A program made the translations under genes and the position numbers. A stretch of DNA of 64,000 bases, from contig CM043699.1 of NCBI GenBank assembly GCA_023935145.1, positions 75,767,138 through 75,831,137 on the forward strand, read 5' to 3'. The stretch is from Bretschneidera sinensis (taxonomy: Eukaryota > Streptophyta > Magnoliopsida > Brassicales > Akaniaceae). The notes beneath the pieces were generated by a model. It was not told the DNA's origin and searched no databases. It saw nothing but the letters and a program-made list of their open reading frames with translations. This document shows positions 8,625 to 19,698 of this stretch, piece by piece; the first letter of the stretch is position 1, and the number at the start of each line of letters is the position of its first letter.

Positions 8625-11600
8625 TTAGACAGATTGAAGTGCCAAGTCTTCATCTCTAGGAGGCAGGTTGATATCAAGGTATGGCTTGATTCTGTGTCCA
8701 TTTACTATGAATGTCTGATTACCGTTTGAACCATGAATCTCCAAAGCACCATGAGGAAAGACCTTGGTGACCACATAAGGACCAGACCATCGGGACTTTA
8801 GTTTACCTGGGAATAGTCTTAATCTTGAATTGTTGAGCAACACCCTTTGTCCTACATGAAACTCTTTCCTTATCAGTTGTCTATCATGATAGGCTTTTAT
8901 CCTTTCTTTATAGAGTTTGGCGTTCTCATAGGCATCATACCTTAAATCTTCTAGCTCGTTTAAGTTCTGCTTCCTCTTCTTACCCGCTTGTTTTATGTCA
9001 AAATTGAATTTTTTAATGGCCCAATATGCTCAATGTTCTAGCTCCACTGGCAAATGGAATGCTTTCCCAAAGACTAAGCGGTATGGAGACATTCTAATTG
9101 GTGTCTTGTAAGCTCTCCTATATGCCCATAGAGCATCATTCAGTCTCAAAGACCAATCTTTTCGATTAGGATTTATGGTCCTCTCTAGGATGCTTTTGAT
9201 TTCTCGGTTACTTATCTCCACTTGGCCACTGGTCTAAGGATGATATGGAGTGCCAACTTTATGGGTGATCCCATATTTTCTGATGAGTGCAGTAAAATAA
9301 TGATGATGAAAGTGGCTGTCACCATCACTAATGATTGCTCTTGGAGTCCCAAACCAGGTAAAGATGTTATCCTGTAAAAATTTCATAACCACTTTGTGAT
9401 CATTAGTCCTTGAAGGGACAGCCTCGACCCATTTAGACACATAATCCATACCCACAAGAATATATAAATAACCAAAGGAGTTGGGGAATGGACCCATGAA
9501 ATCAATGACCCATACATCAAAAAGTTCTACTATATTAATATTTTGTAGGGACATCTAATTGTGGGATGAGATATTACTTGTCCACTGGCATCTATCACAT
9601 AAGATGCAAAATGAGAAGGCATCTTTAAATAGATTCGGCCAATAAAAACTGCATTGTAATACCTTAAGAGTTGTTCTCTTGGCCCCAAAATGTCCTCCAC
9701 AAGCGAACTGATGGCAATGTTGTAATAAGCTCAAGTGCTCCTCTTCTGAGACACACCTTCTGATGATTTGATTGGGACAGAATTTGAATAGGTAGGGGTC
9801 ATCCCAATGGTAGTGTCTAGACATAGATATAAGCCACTTCTTTCCTTGACTGGTCATACCTGGAGGAAAAACGTTAGAAGTTAGATAATTTACAATATTA
9901 GCATACCATGGAAGTGTTACCTATAGTGCGAACAATTGTTCATCGGGGAAGTTCTCAATCAAAGGTAGCTCATTTTTGTCATCCTCATAAGGTAGCCTTG
10001 ATAAGTGATCTGTAACCACATTTTCACTGCCCTTTTTGTCTTTGATCTCCAAGTCAAACTCTTACAGTAGGAGTACCCATCTGATTAACCTAGGCTTTGC
10101 ATCTTTCTTAGAAAATAGATATCTTAAGGCAGCATGATTAGTAAATACAATAACCTTAAAGCCAATCAGGTATGATCTAAACTTCTCTAAAGCAAAAATA
10201 GCAGCTAACAATTCCTTTTTAGTAGTCGAATAGCTAAGCTGAGCATCATTTAAAGTTCTAGAAGCATAGTAAATAGCATGATATACCTTATTGACTCTCT
10301 ACCCTAAGATAGCTCCCAAGGTGAAGTCACTGGCATCGCACATCAGCTCGAATGGAAGATTCAAATCTGGTGCAATCATTATTGGTGCGGAGGTGAGCAC
10401 ATCCTTCAATGTGTTGAAAGCTTTCATATAGTTATTAGTCCATTCAAACTTGGTATCTTTAGCTAACAATGCACATAGAGGTCTAGAGATCTTGGAGAAA
10501 TCCTTGATGAATCATCTATAGAATCCAGCATGTCCAAGGAAACTTCTGACTCCTTTGACTGCTAAAAGAGGTGGCAACTTTGAAATGATGTCTATTTTAG
10601 CCTTATCCACCTCAATACCTTTGTTGGGGATGGAATGACCCAACACAATGCCTTGTTGAACCAAAAAGTGACATTTCTCGTAATTCAGCACTAAGTTGCT
10701 CTCTTCACATCTCTTTAGGACATTCTCTAAATGATTTAGGCAGTCATCGAAATTGGAACCAAAAACACTGAAATCATCCATGAATACCTCAATGAATTTC
10801 TCCACTATGTCAAAAAATATGCTCATTATACATCTTTGAAAGGTGGCTGGTGCATTGTATAAACCGAATGGCATCCTTCGATAAGCAAATGTACCGAAAG
10901 GACATGTAAAGGTAGTCTTTTCTTGATCCTCAGGTGCTATGGCAATCTAGTTGTATCCACTATACCCATCCAAGAAGCAATAAAAGTTATGGGCAGCTGA
11001 TCTCTCTAACATCTGATCAATGAATGGCAACGGGAAATGATCCTTTCTGGTCACCTTGTTTAATCTTCAGTAATCAATACATACTCTCCAACCAGTTGAT
11101 TTTCTTGTAGGTATGAGCTCATCATCCTCATTCTTCATCATTGTGATCCCACTCTTTTTAGGAACAACTTGGATCGGACTTACCCATTTACTGTCTGAGA
11201 TGGGGTAGATAATGCCAACATCTAATAGTTTTAATACCTCAGCCTTTACTACCTCTTTCATGTGTAGGTTAAGTCTTCTTTGAGCATCTCAAGTGGGCTT
11301 TGCTTCATCCTCAAGGTAGATATGATGCATGCACTTGGCTGGACTTATCCCCTTGATGTCAGCAATGGTCCATCCAATGGCAGATTTATGCTCCCTAAAA
11401 ACTCTTAATAGTTTCTCTTCTTCTCCAACACTCAAATTAGTAGCTACAATCACAGGTAAGGTCTTATTCTATCCTCAATAGGCATAAGTTAAATGCTCTG
11501 GCAGCTGCTTCAATTCTAAGGTTGGTGCCTGGACAATAGAAAGGAGAAGAGTAGTATTAGTAGGTATGAGAGATTCAAATGGAGGAGCATACTTACTTGG

Positions 11601-11847
11601 ATGTTTTGAAGAAGCCTCAAGGAGGTGCACAACTTTAATGATGTCATCAGTAACATCGCGCAGAGGTAATGGCATAGGGCATTCTTCCATATCTAACATA
11701 ATAAAGTCAACAGATAAAATAAACTCACCTACCTTTACCAGGACATCCTCAAGAATACCTCTAGGTCTTTTGATGCTTCTATCTGCCAACTATAAAGTGA
11801 TGGAAGTCGGTTGAAGCTCCCCCAAACCTAAGGTTTTGAATACTATG
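8625..11847 (-). pseudogene. Outer element pol: protease end, reverse transcriptase, RNase H, integrase
   Basis: The minus-strand order is protease C-terminal part (VFKTLGLGEL, about 11840), linker, RT, RNase H and integrase. RT begins with VGIIYPISDSKWVSPIQVV (about 11220-11170). It has the catalytic FMDDFSVFG near 10770, a form typical of Athila-type elements. RNase H covers about 10400-9950. Integrase has a zinc region (HFGAKRTTLKVLQ...CILCDRC, 9690-9570), core aspartates in [10 protein letters not shown] and IISDGDSHF, and the E in the [13 protein letters not shown] stretch. The C-terminal RLFPGKLKSRWSGPYVV ends at 8625. Numerous stops and frameshifts, for example after 11067, 10512 and 9555, show it is dead. 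The right end at 11847 is where the inner element split the protease; the rest continues at 17477. Confidence 0.93.
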
Positions 11848-13112
11848 TGTTGTGAGTTTTAAATTACTCGCAAGCGCACGAGTCATTTGCAATATAGCGT
11901 TGTGCAAGTGCGAGGTCGAATCCACAGGGAATTACATTGTGAAAATATATTTTTAATCTAAACTAACTCTATCTTAACCTAGTTTCGAATTTTGAATGAT
12001 AATTTGCAAAACAAATTAAAACTAAATTAAATTGATTTTAAAACTAATAATAAAAAGCACTAAGGTTTCCGAATCCACCCCACCGAAGTTAAGCATATAT
12101 GTTCTAAAAATATAGCCTATCAAAACATTCAATGAATCCAACTATAAGACAAAAAACAAAGAATATCCCAACTAAACCAAAAGCACCCGATGTATCCGCT
12201 CTTAACAAATCACAAAGGGAATCCAATTTAATCGAAAAGCATTCAATGTATCCATCAGATGAAACACAAAGAAAATCCAACAGACAATTTAAACTCAATC
12301 AATTATAAGATTAACTCAAATAATTGACAGAACATTTATACTAAAAATTATCAGATTTGTATAAGCAAATCTGAACTACTACGCCAAACAACGGCGGGGC
12401 ATCATCTTCAACCTTAGCTGAAGAATCTAGCCACTCATAACTATAAAACTATAATAACAAGTGCTAAACATTTAAACTAAAAACAACTGAATATAAAGAA
12501 ATAAATAAACAACTTTACATGGGAGAAATTCCACTCACTGACGGGCGGCGCTTCCCCTCGTGGTAGCAATGCCTTTGGGATCCACCAAAATGCTGGCAGA
12601 AGTCTACCGGTAAACACCAAAGTGGCTCAGGAATTGTACATTGAATGATGAGGTCAAATGGTGTTTATATAGGGGGAGTCCCGGAGTAATGTGGCTTGCA
12701 GAAACGATGTGGGATACAGGCCCGAGTGCGCTCGATCGCAGTTTGGTGCGATCGATCGCAGGTACGATCGATCGCATGACTTGTGCGCACGATCTCATAT
12801 GCGCTCGATCGCATGTCTGCTGCGATCGATCGCATATGCACTGAACTTCAAATATTTCGATGTGGGATTGATGACTTTGCGCTCGTTCGTAGGCAGGTGC
12901 GCTTGAGCGCAGGTGCACTTGATCGCATATCTCGTGCGATCGATCGCAATGTCTCCAGAAGCTTCAAATCTCCTGAAATGCTTCATTTTCTCCACAAAGC
13001 TGTAAAAACACACAAAACATAAGAAAAACGTAAAATAAAGTAAAATACTACTAACTAAGAGCATAACAAATGTAAGTTAAGGGTCTAAAATATGCAATAT
13101 TTAAGACTCATA
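11848..13112 (-). repeat. 3' LTR of the inner element
   Basis: On the plus strand it starts TGTTGTGAGTTTTAAATT. It ends in AAGACTCATA, where the expected CATCA end (seen at 17471) is altered. On the minus strand the TATA box (CTATATAAAC) is at about 12665-12674. A dense cluster of GC-rich palindromes lies upstream of it at about 12723-12950. That cluster has several copies of TGCGATCGATCGCA and GCGCTCGATCGCA. Confidence 0.92.
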
Positions 13113-14396
13113 AAATACCCCCAAACTTATATTTTGCTAGTCCCTTAGCAAAATAAAATAAAAGACTCAATGAAAAACAAAGAACATAAAGATAAAGTAA
13201 ACACTCATGGTATCCAAAAATTTAAGGAGCACACATCACCATGATATTCATTCATAAGCAAGCTTAAAAAGGTAAACCCATCTTCGTAATGAATAGAAAT
13301 GTTAAAATCTAATTACTTACAAAAGGCAGGATAAGGCATCACAAGCTTGAATCAGTGTAAGGTGAATTAGTACATAAAAATGAAGCTTCCAAGTAACTCT
13401 AATGTGTAAGGTCTCCATGTCTCAAGATTCACCGAATTTCCCATAAAAAATGAACGAAAAGGCATAGTTTTTATTTTATTCTCTTTTTATTATTATTATT
13501 ATTAAGGCACGGCTATGTTTAGTTCCCTTGAGCTTTCTAATTGACCCATGTAGCGAGTGTTAAGTCAATGACTCCCAAACCAGGTGGTTTTAGGGCATTA
13601 GGTGTAAAGATACCCCTAAGGACTTACTAACTCGAGTCAAAAAGGCTACGAAATTAAACCGACCTTAATATTACCAAACAAAATTCCACCTTTTGACGTG
13701 AACACTCACTGCTTACTGAGGCAAGAGGTCCAGTTACTCAGCGAAAAGTTTATTGATAATAATTTTTTTTTTTGGTTATTTTTTTCTATGCCCAAGAGTT
13801 CATCCAATAAGTCATCCAGTTTCAGTTAAGATAAGGAAAAATACACATTAAAATCACGTGTCATACCTCACATAATTTGTGCTAATGTGCTCGTGCTAGA
13901 TCAGATCAAACATGTGAATTCTCAAAATGCCTAAAGTAAGTAACTAAATTTTAAAAATTTATCACCAGATCATGTGTTCAAAATGTTAAGCTCACCAATG
14001 ACATCACATCACAAAAAATGTTTAGATCAACTAAAATTTCACGATAACATGAGCATGCATTTATCTCTATGATGAAAAGACAACAAATTAGGACAAAGTG
14101 TGTGATGTGTCTCCCATACCCCCAAACTTAAATTACACATTGACCCCAATGTGTGACTAATATGGAAAGAGCTGACCTGAGATATGGAGAACTATCTGGA
14201 CTGGTATGGCTTATAGCATACCCCCAAACTCGAACTGAAGTACGCTTTGTCCCTGAAAAAATAAAAACTGGAAAACAAAAAATACTGGAAACAAACATTA
14301 ATCATAAAAATGCGAAATAATAAATAAACGAAAGAAAAGATAAGCTGTGGGGTGCCTCCCATGAGCGCTAAGTTTAACGTCTTCAGCCAGACCCAA
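13113..14396 (-). other. 3' UTR of the inner element with polypurine tract and hairpin
   Basis: Directly next to the 3' LTR is the minus-strand polypurine-like AAGTTTGGGGGTA (13116-13128). Beside it is the hairpin TTTTGCTAG-tccct-TAGCAAAA (about 13132-13153). More AAGTTTGGGGG-type copies are at about 14118-14130 and 14221-14230. The conserved block with CCTCCCATGAGCGCTAAG is at 14349-14393. No coding sequence is seen. The stretch is homologous to 5180-6567 of the outer element. Confidence 0.8.
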
Positions 14397-14398
14397 CA

Positions 14399-15943
14399 TT
14401 AGTATACAGGCCCAACTAAGCTCTCCACCATCTGATCAATAAATGGGAATTGAAAATGATCAGGCCTAGTGGCAGCATTCAATTTACGGTAGTCTAGACA
14501 CTTTCTCCATCTTGACTGCACTCGAGTTGGAACCAACTCGTTGTCTTTATTTACTACCGTAAATTCAGCACGTTTGGGCACGACTGTAATCTGGCTCACC
14601 CCCTTGCTATCAGAGATGGGATAAATGATCCCTGCCTCTAACATCTTAATATCTTCCGCCCTCACAACCTGTTGCAAAGCAGGGTTGAGCCTTCTTTGTG
14701 GCTCCCTCGATGGCTCAGCATCCTCCTCCAAATGTATCGTGTGTATCACCAACGAGGGGTTGATTCCTTTGGCATCCTCAATAGTCCAACCTATAGCTTC
14801 CTGATGCTCTCTTAAGACGTCCAATAATTTCTCCTCTGGAGCATCACCCAAATCTAAAGCTATAATTATAGGCAAAGAATCTGCTGGACCTAGGAACTTA
14901 TACTCAAGATTATCCAGTAAAGGCTTAAGTTCCTTCTTGTGAGGTTTAGGTGTTATGGTTTCCTCCGTCTCACTGCTTTCTCGAGGATCAGACTCCAAAA
15001 TGACATTTACTTCATCGAGTAACTTATCTAAGCCCAAGTCCTCTCCAAAGTGAGCAAAGCATGCCTCCAAGGGATCCTCAATACGGGATTCATCCTTAGT
15101 CTCCTCTGTCCTACTACTCTCCCGAGGAGCAGACTCCACGATAGTATTTGCTTGCTCAAGTAACTTGTCTAAGTCCAAATCCTCTTCAAACTGAGCAAAG
15201 CATGCCTCCATAATGTCCTCAGACTTCCCTTCTTTCTTAGGCGCTTGTAATCTCTCAGGGTAAGGCGCTTTAGGTAAAAACGACCCCGAGAGATCCTTAA
15301 TAATACGAGTGGCTATAGATGGCTCAACATCTCTCTTCTCATTGTTGCCACTCTCTTGCCCTTGGTGCATAGCAGGGTTCTCTTCCACTTGATTGTCCAC
15401 TTGTCTCCCAGACAAGTATGGGACAGTTGATTGCACTTGTTTCTGCCAATGCATTGGAGTTGAAGAATTTCCCACCTCAAACTGTTCCTTTGGGTTAGGC
15501 TCAGATTGACTGGGGAACTCTCCTTCCTCTCCTTCACCCACGTAACTTGCGATCTGATCAATTTGACTCTCTAGTGTGGCAATCGCTTGGGTGTTTTCTA
15601 TTGTTGCACTCATCATTTCACTCATAGATTGGCTAGTCGTTTTCATGAAATCATTGAGAGCGTCCTCCAATGATTGTGAAACCGACGCTGGCGCTTGAAT
15701 GGGAGCTTGGTAAGCGGGTGATGGTGCTGGATAAGCTGAGTGACCATAATTTGGAATTGGTGGAGGAAATTCAGGAGTGTAAGGGGCTCCTCCCTGATTC
15801 ATCAGTTGGTTCTGCTCCCATGAAAAATTAGAGTGGTCCCACCACCTTGGATTGTATGTTTCGGAGCAAGATCCATTTGATTGCCAACAACAGTCATTGA
15901 AAGCATTCATTTGTTCCATAGGATACTCGGCACAAGCCGGCAT
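14399..15943 (-). CDS. Inner element fused ORF: gag C-terminal part joined to start of reverse transcriptase
   Basis: This 514-residue frame is fully open. It begins after the zinc-knuckle region with gag tail sequence (TYNPRWWDHSNFSWEQNQ) and a Pro-rich stretch, then a coiled-coil-like QSLEDALNDFMKTTSQSM segment. A tandemly duplicated acidic module of about 48 residues follows; one copy begins EACFAQFEEDLDLDKLL, the next EACFAHFGEDLGLDKLL. The linker that normally follows protease comes next (ELKPLLDNLEYKFLGP). The frame ends in the first part of RT (AGIIYPISDSKGVSQITVV) shortly after the conserved FPFIDQM motif. No protease aspartate motif and no YMDD/FMDD motif are present, so no enzymatic activity is expected. 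The in-frame fusion with no stops, against a decayed outer element, fits a recent insertion. Confidence 0.75.
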   Translation of the reverse strand: MPACAEYPMEQMNAFNDCCWQSNGSCSETYNPRWWDHSNFSWEQNQLMNQGGAPYTPEFPPPIPNYGHSAYPAPSPAYQAPIQAPASVSQSLEDALNDFMKTTSQSMSEMMSATIENTQAIATLESQIDQIASYVGEGEEGEFPSQSEPNPKEQFEVGNSSTPMHWQKQVQSTVPYLSGRQVDNQVEENPAMHQGQESGNNEKRDVEPSIATRIIKDLSGSFLPKAPYPERLQAPKKEGKSEDIMEACFAQFEEDLDLDKLLEQANTIVESAPRESSRTEETKDESRIEDPLEACFAHFGEDLGLDKLLDEVNVILESDPRESSETEETITPKPHKKELKPLLDNLEYKFLGPADSLPIIIALDLGDAPEEKLLDVLREHQEAIGWTIEDAKGINPSLVIHTIHLEEDAEPSREPQRRLNPALQQVVRAEDIKMLEAGIIYPISDSKGVSQITVVPKRAEFTVVNKDNELVPTRVQSRWRKCLDYRKLNAATRPDHFQFPFIDQMVESLVGPVY

Positions 15944-16108
15944 TGATGGGAAATTCTATGCTAGATGCATGGGACTAGCACAGATGGAACAGCTTTCAAC
16001 ATTGAAAGTGTTGGCAGCATTGAGGGACGGGCCGGTCATTTTAATGAAATCCTTGAGGGCGTCCTCTAAAGACTGTGAAACCGGCACTGGATTCATCCAC
16101 ATTTTTTT
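15944..16108 (-). pseudogene. Inner element: N-terminal gag remnant with zinc knuckle
   Basis: A short minus-strand frame starts near 16107 (MWMNPVPVSQSLEDALKDF) and runs into a zinc knuckle, CSICASPMHLA, which is cut by an amber codon where Gln is usual. A final Cys of the knuckle remains in PSMPAC at the start of the next ORF. The QSLEDAL segment duplicates one found inside the following ORF, so the capsid-coding region appears to have been replaced or deleted by rearrangement. A poly-T run of about 30 bases lies just right, at 16107-16138. Confidence 0.6.
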
Positions 16109-16200
16109 TTTTAAATTAAATTAAAATTTTTTTTTTTTATAACTAACTAGTAGAAAAATAAAATCAATTTAGACCAAAAATTTTCACAAACAAATCAATT

Positions 16201-16218
16201 CCCCGGCAACGGCGCCAA
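16201..16218 (-). other. Primer-binding site of the inner element
   Basis: The minus strand reads TGGCGCCGTTGCCGGGG immediately inside the right LTR, separated from it by a few bases. This is the tRNA-Asp-type PBS common in Athila/Tat elements. Related sites are at 19674-19692 (TGGTGCCATTGCCGGGGAT) and 62731-62748 (TGGCTCCGTTGCCGGGGA). Confidence 0.85.
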
Positions 16219-16223
16219 AAACT

Positions 16224-17471
16224 TGTTGTGAGTTTTAAATTACTCGCAAGCGCACGAGTCGTTTGCAATATAGTGTTGTGCAAGTGCGAAGTCGAATCCA
16301 CAGGGAATTGCGTTGTGAAAATATATTTTTAATCTAAACTAACTCTATCTTAACCTAGTTCCGAATTTTAGATGATATTGCAAAAGAAATTAAAACTAAA
16401 TTAAATTGATTTTAAAACTAATAATAAAAAGCACTAAGGTTTCCGAATCCACCCCACCGAAGTTAAGCATATATGTTCTAAAAATATAGCCTATCAAAAC
16501 ATTCAATGAATCCAACTATAAGACAAAAAACAAAGAATATCCCAACTAAACCAAAAGCACTCGATGTATCCGCTCTTAACAAATCACAAAGGGAATCCAA
16601 TTTAATCGAAAAGCATTCAATGTATCCATCAGATGAAACACAAAGAAAATCCAACAGACAATTTAAACTCAATCAATTATAAGATTAACTCAAATAATTG
16701 ACAGAACATTTATACTAAAAATTGTCAGATTTGTACAAGCAAATCTGAACTACTACGCCAAACAACGGCGGGGCATCATCTTCAACCTTAGCTGAAGAAT
16801 CTAGCCACTCATAACTATAAAACTATAATAACAAGTGCTAAACATTTAAACTAAAAACAACTGAATATAAAGAAATAAATAAACAACTTTACATGGGAGA
16901 AATTCCACTCGCTGACGGGTGGCGCTTCCCCTCGTGGTAGCAATGCCTTCGGGATCCACCAAAATGCTGGCAGAAGTCCACCGGTAAACACCAAAGTGGC
17001 TCAGGAATTGTACATTGAATGATGAGGTCAAATGGTGTTTATATAGGGGGAGTCCCGGAGTAATGTGGCTTGCAGAAACGATGTGGGATACAGGCCCGAG
17101 TGCGCTCGATCGCAGTTTGGTGCGATCGATCGCAGGTACGATCGATCGCATGACTTGTGCTCACGATCTCATATGCGCTCGATCGCATGTCTGCTGCGAT
17201 CGATCGCATATGCACTGAACTTCAAATATTTCGATGTGGGATTGATGACCTTGCGCTCGTTCGTAGGCAGGTGCGCTCGATCGCATATCTCGTGCGATCA
17301 ATCGCAATGTCTCCAGAAGCTTCAAATCTCCTGAAATGCTTCATTTTCTCCACAAAGCTGTAAAAACACACAAAACACAAGAAAAACGTAAAATAAAGTA
17401 AAATACTACTAACTAAGAGCATAACAAATGTAAGTTAAGGGTCTAAAATATGCAATATTTAAGACTCATCA
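16224..17471 (-). repeat. 5' LTR of the inner element
   Basis: The LTR has TGTTGTGAG...GACTCATCA ends on the plus strand. It matches 11848-13112 with few differences. The minus-strand TATA box is at about 17037-17047, with GC-rich palindromes upstream at 17098-17310. It lacks 22 bases present in the left LTR (about 12905-12926), between two similar motif copies, which suggests a slip or recombination between motif repeats. Confidence 0.92.
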
Positions 17472-17476
17472 CTATG

Positions 17477-19376
17477 TATGGTAGCAGATTGGCTCTCGCT
17501 CCTAAATCCAGTAATGCTCGCTCAAATAGCTGATCATCTATCCTGCAAGGAATAGTAAAACTACCCGGATATTTCAGTTTTGGTGGTAATTTTCTTAATA
17601 GCACATCACTTACTTCTTCTATTAGAGCGACTGTCCCATGTTCCTGAAACTTCCTCTTATGAGTGCAATAATCTTTCAGAAATTTAGTATAAGTAGGTAT
17701 TTGTTGAATTGCATCTAATACGGGAATGTTTATTTCTACTTTCCGCAAAGTTTCAAAGATATCAAGCAGTTTATTTTCTTTCTTTTGTTTTACTAACCTT
17801 TATGGGAATGGTGATGCCTTCACCTTCTCTGTCTCACTTACCTTTGATGCCTTTGGTTTCTCTAGAGACGTTTTTGCATACTCGTTGGTTCCTATGACCT
17901 TACCATTTCTGAGGGTTGTGACAGCCTTCAGTTGTTGGTGCCCCCCGGGGTTAGGTAATGTTTGAGCTGGAAGCTCACTTTGCTTTCTGCCACTTAGTTC
18001 TTTAGCCAATTGCCCCATTTGTACTTCTAACCTTTGAATGGCTTGTTCATGTTTTGCAGTGGTTTGTCTTACTTCAGTCCAAAATTGCCTTTCATCTGCC
18101 ATGAACTAATCTTGTGAAGTCATTAATTATTGTTACTGAGTTGCCAATTGCCTCACAAGACTTTCGAGTTCACTTTTATTTGTTTCGGGAGCTGAGTGAG
18201 CTACTGGCTAGGAGTTTCTTTGCTGCCCTTTATGTTTCAGGGCATTCTAATTATTGCTCCAAGAGAAATTTGGGTGGCTTCGCCATCCAGGATTGTAAGT
18301 GTTTGCATATGGGTTGCTTTTAGATGGATAGTTGTTCGATCCTACATAATTCGCTTGCTCTAGGTCTGCAGATGAATACAAATGACATGTCTTAGTGTTA
18401 TGATCAAATTGAGAACATATAGTATATACCTAGAGTACAATAGCTAGTGGATTAGGTGAGGCATTCTGAGCAGTCATGGCTTTAACAAGCAGATCTAGTT
18501 TCCTCTCCACAGCAGCTATTTGGGTAGAAGATCCTCCATTTAGGGTTACCTCATACATACCTTTGCTCTTGGATCCATATCTACCTCTAGAGGAGAATTG
18601 CTGGGTGTGCTCACTTAAGGTCTCGAATAGCTCCATGGCTTCCTCGCTGCTTTTCTCCATTAGTACTCCTCCACAACCTGAATCCATAATACTTTTATTA
18701 GTATCACTTAAACCTTTATAGAAAGCTTGTACCAATTCATCCTGAGGTAGATTGTGATGTGGGCATTTGAGTAGCAGCTCGTTGAAATGTCTCATGCCTC
18801 AAAAAACAGGTCTCCATCCTTCTGTTGGAAAGACTGAATCTTCTTCCTCATTTGCCTCGTCTTTTGGGCTGGGAAAAACTTTCTTAGGAACTTGCTGGCC
18901 AACTCCTCCCAAGTATGGATAGAACCTACAGGCAATGAATTGTACCACAGTTTAGCATTATCTTTTAAGGAAAAAGGGAAAAGAATTAACTTGATTCCTT
19001 CTTGGTCTAGGCCCTGAATATGATGGAACTTGTAGAGATCAAAGAATTCCCGAAGGTACAAGTGTAGATCCTCATTAGGTGTACCCCTAAAGTGAGTTAA
19101 TGCACTGAGTATCTGTGGAGATATGTAGTAATTGCCTTCCGTCTCTGGTTGATAAGCAATGTAAGATAGCTGGTCGAGGTTCCGTGGGATGAAAGATTGC
19201 TTCGTTGGTCTTCGCTCAGGTGGTTGTTGGTTTTCTAGATGTTCTGCCATTGATGCTTCTTCCTTGGATTCTTCTTCTACCTCTTCAGAGTTGTCTCTAA
19301 GCCTTCGTCGGATGGTCCGCTCAAGCTCTGTAACCAAGGGAAAGAAAGTAGGATTATTGGATCGAAGCCCTTGCAT
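17477..19376 (-). pseudogene. Outer element gag and protease N-terminal part
   Basis: On the minus strand gag begins at 19376 (MQGLRSNNPTFFPLV). It has the capsid region FSLKDNAKLWYNSLPVGSI, then SKFLRKFFPAQKTRQM (about 19000-18850). A one-base loss near 18793 shifts the frame to FNELLLKCPHHNLPQDELV. A CCHC-like knuckle (CSQFDHNTKTC) lies near 18420-18380, then the NTYNPGWRSHPNFSW motif near 18300-18260. A coiled-coil and linker follow, then protease with the active-site region ALLDLGARANLLPYIV just before the inner insertion at 17476. Several stops are present, for example near 18250 and 18120. The protein continues at 11847. It would have packaged the element RNA. Confidence 0.88.
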
Positions 19377-19698
19377 GGATCAGAAAAAAAATTGCTTCAG
19401 CGCAGCAGTTCAGCACTGCTGCTCGGGTAGCCTCTGCCTCAAATGTGCTCGATCGCAAAAGGCAGTGCACTCGATCGCAAGTGTCACAGAGAGCTTCTGT
19501 AGTAGTACCTGAAACAGAAAACGAAAAGAAAATAGATTAGGTTTTTGATGAAACAAAATAAATTGAAAAACATAAACTTTTAATTTTTTTATTTTTGATA
19601 AAAATAAAACAGAATAAAATAAAATAAAATGACTAAACCAAACAAAAATAATTCTAAAAGGAAATTTAGCGCAATCCCCGGCAATGGCACCAAAAACT
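19377..19698 (-). other. Outer element 5' leader with PBS
   Basis: The minus-strand PBS TGGTGCCATTGCCGGGGAT is at 19674-19692, beside the LTR start at 19699. The leader also carries two copies of the GCTCGATCGCA motif (about 19444-19480) found in the LTR promoters of this family. No coding potential is evident. Confidence 0.8.

Larger units (their letters stand above)
11843..17476 (-). mobile_element. Inner non-autonomous Athila/Tat-type LTR retrotransposon with CTATG target duplication
   Basis: Two nearly identical LTRs (11848-13112 and 16224-17471) enclose 3.1 kb. The 5-bp direct repeat CTATG flanks the element exactly at 11843-11847 and 17472-17476. Minus-strand orientation is set by the primer-binding site next to the right LTR and the polypurine-like AAGTTTGGGGGTA next to the left LTR. 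It inserted into the protease gene of the outer element, whose coding sequence resumes on both sides. The LTRs differ by few substitutions and a 22-base deletion in the motif cluster, so it is the youngest insertion in this block. It lacks the gag capsid region, protease, most of RT, RNase H and integrase, so it would need helper proteins. Confidence 0.95.

Noticed and set aside
12723..12956. CRISPR-like spacing of palindromic repeats
   Set aside because: Spacers are irregular, the units are degenerate, and the array lies in LTR promoters of a plant retrotransposon.
12641..13022. Several overlapping open frames on both strands with repeated Arg-Ser-Ile/Asp-Arg residues
   Set aside because: They arise from the CGATCG palindromic motif cluster in the LTR, read in all frames, and recur in the second LTR.
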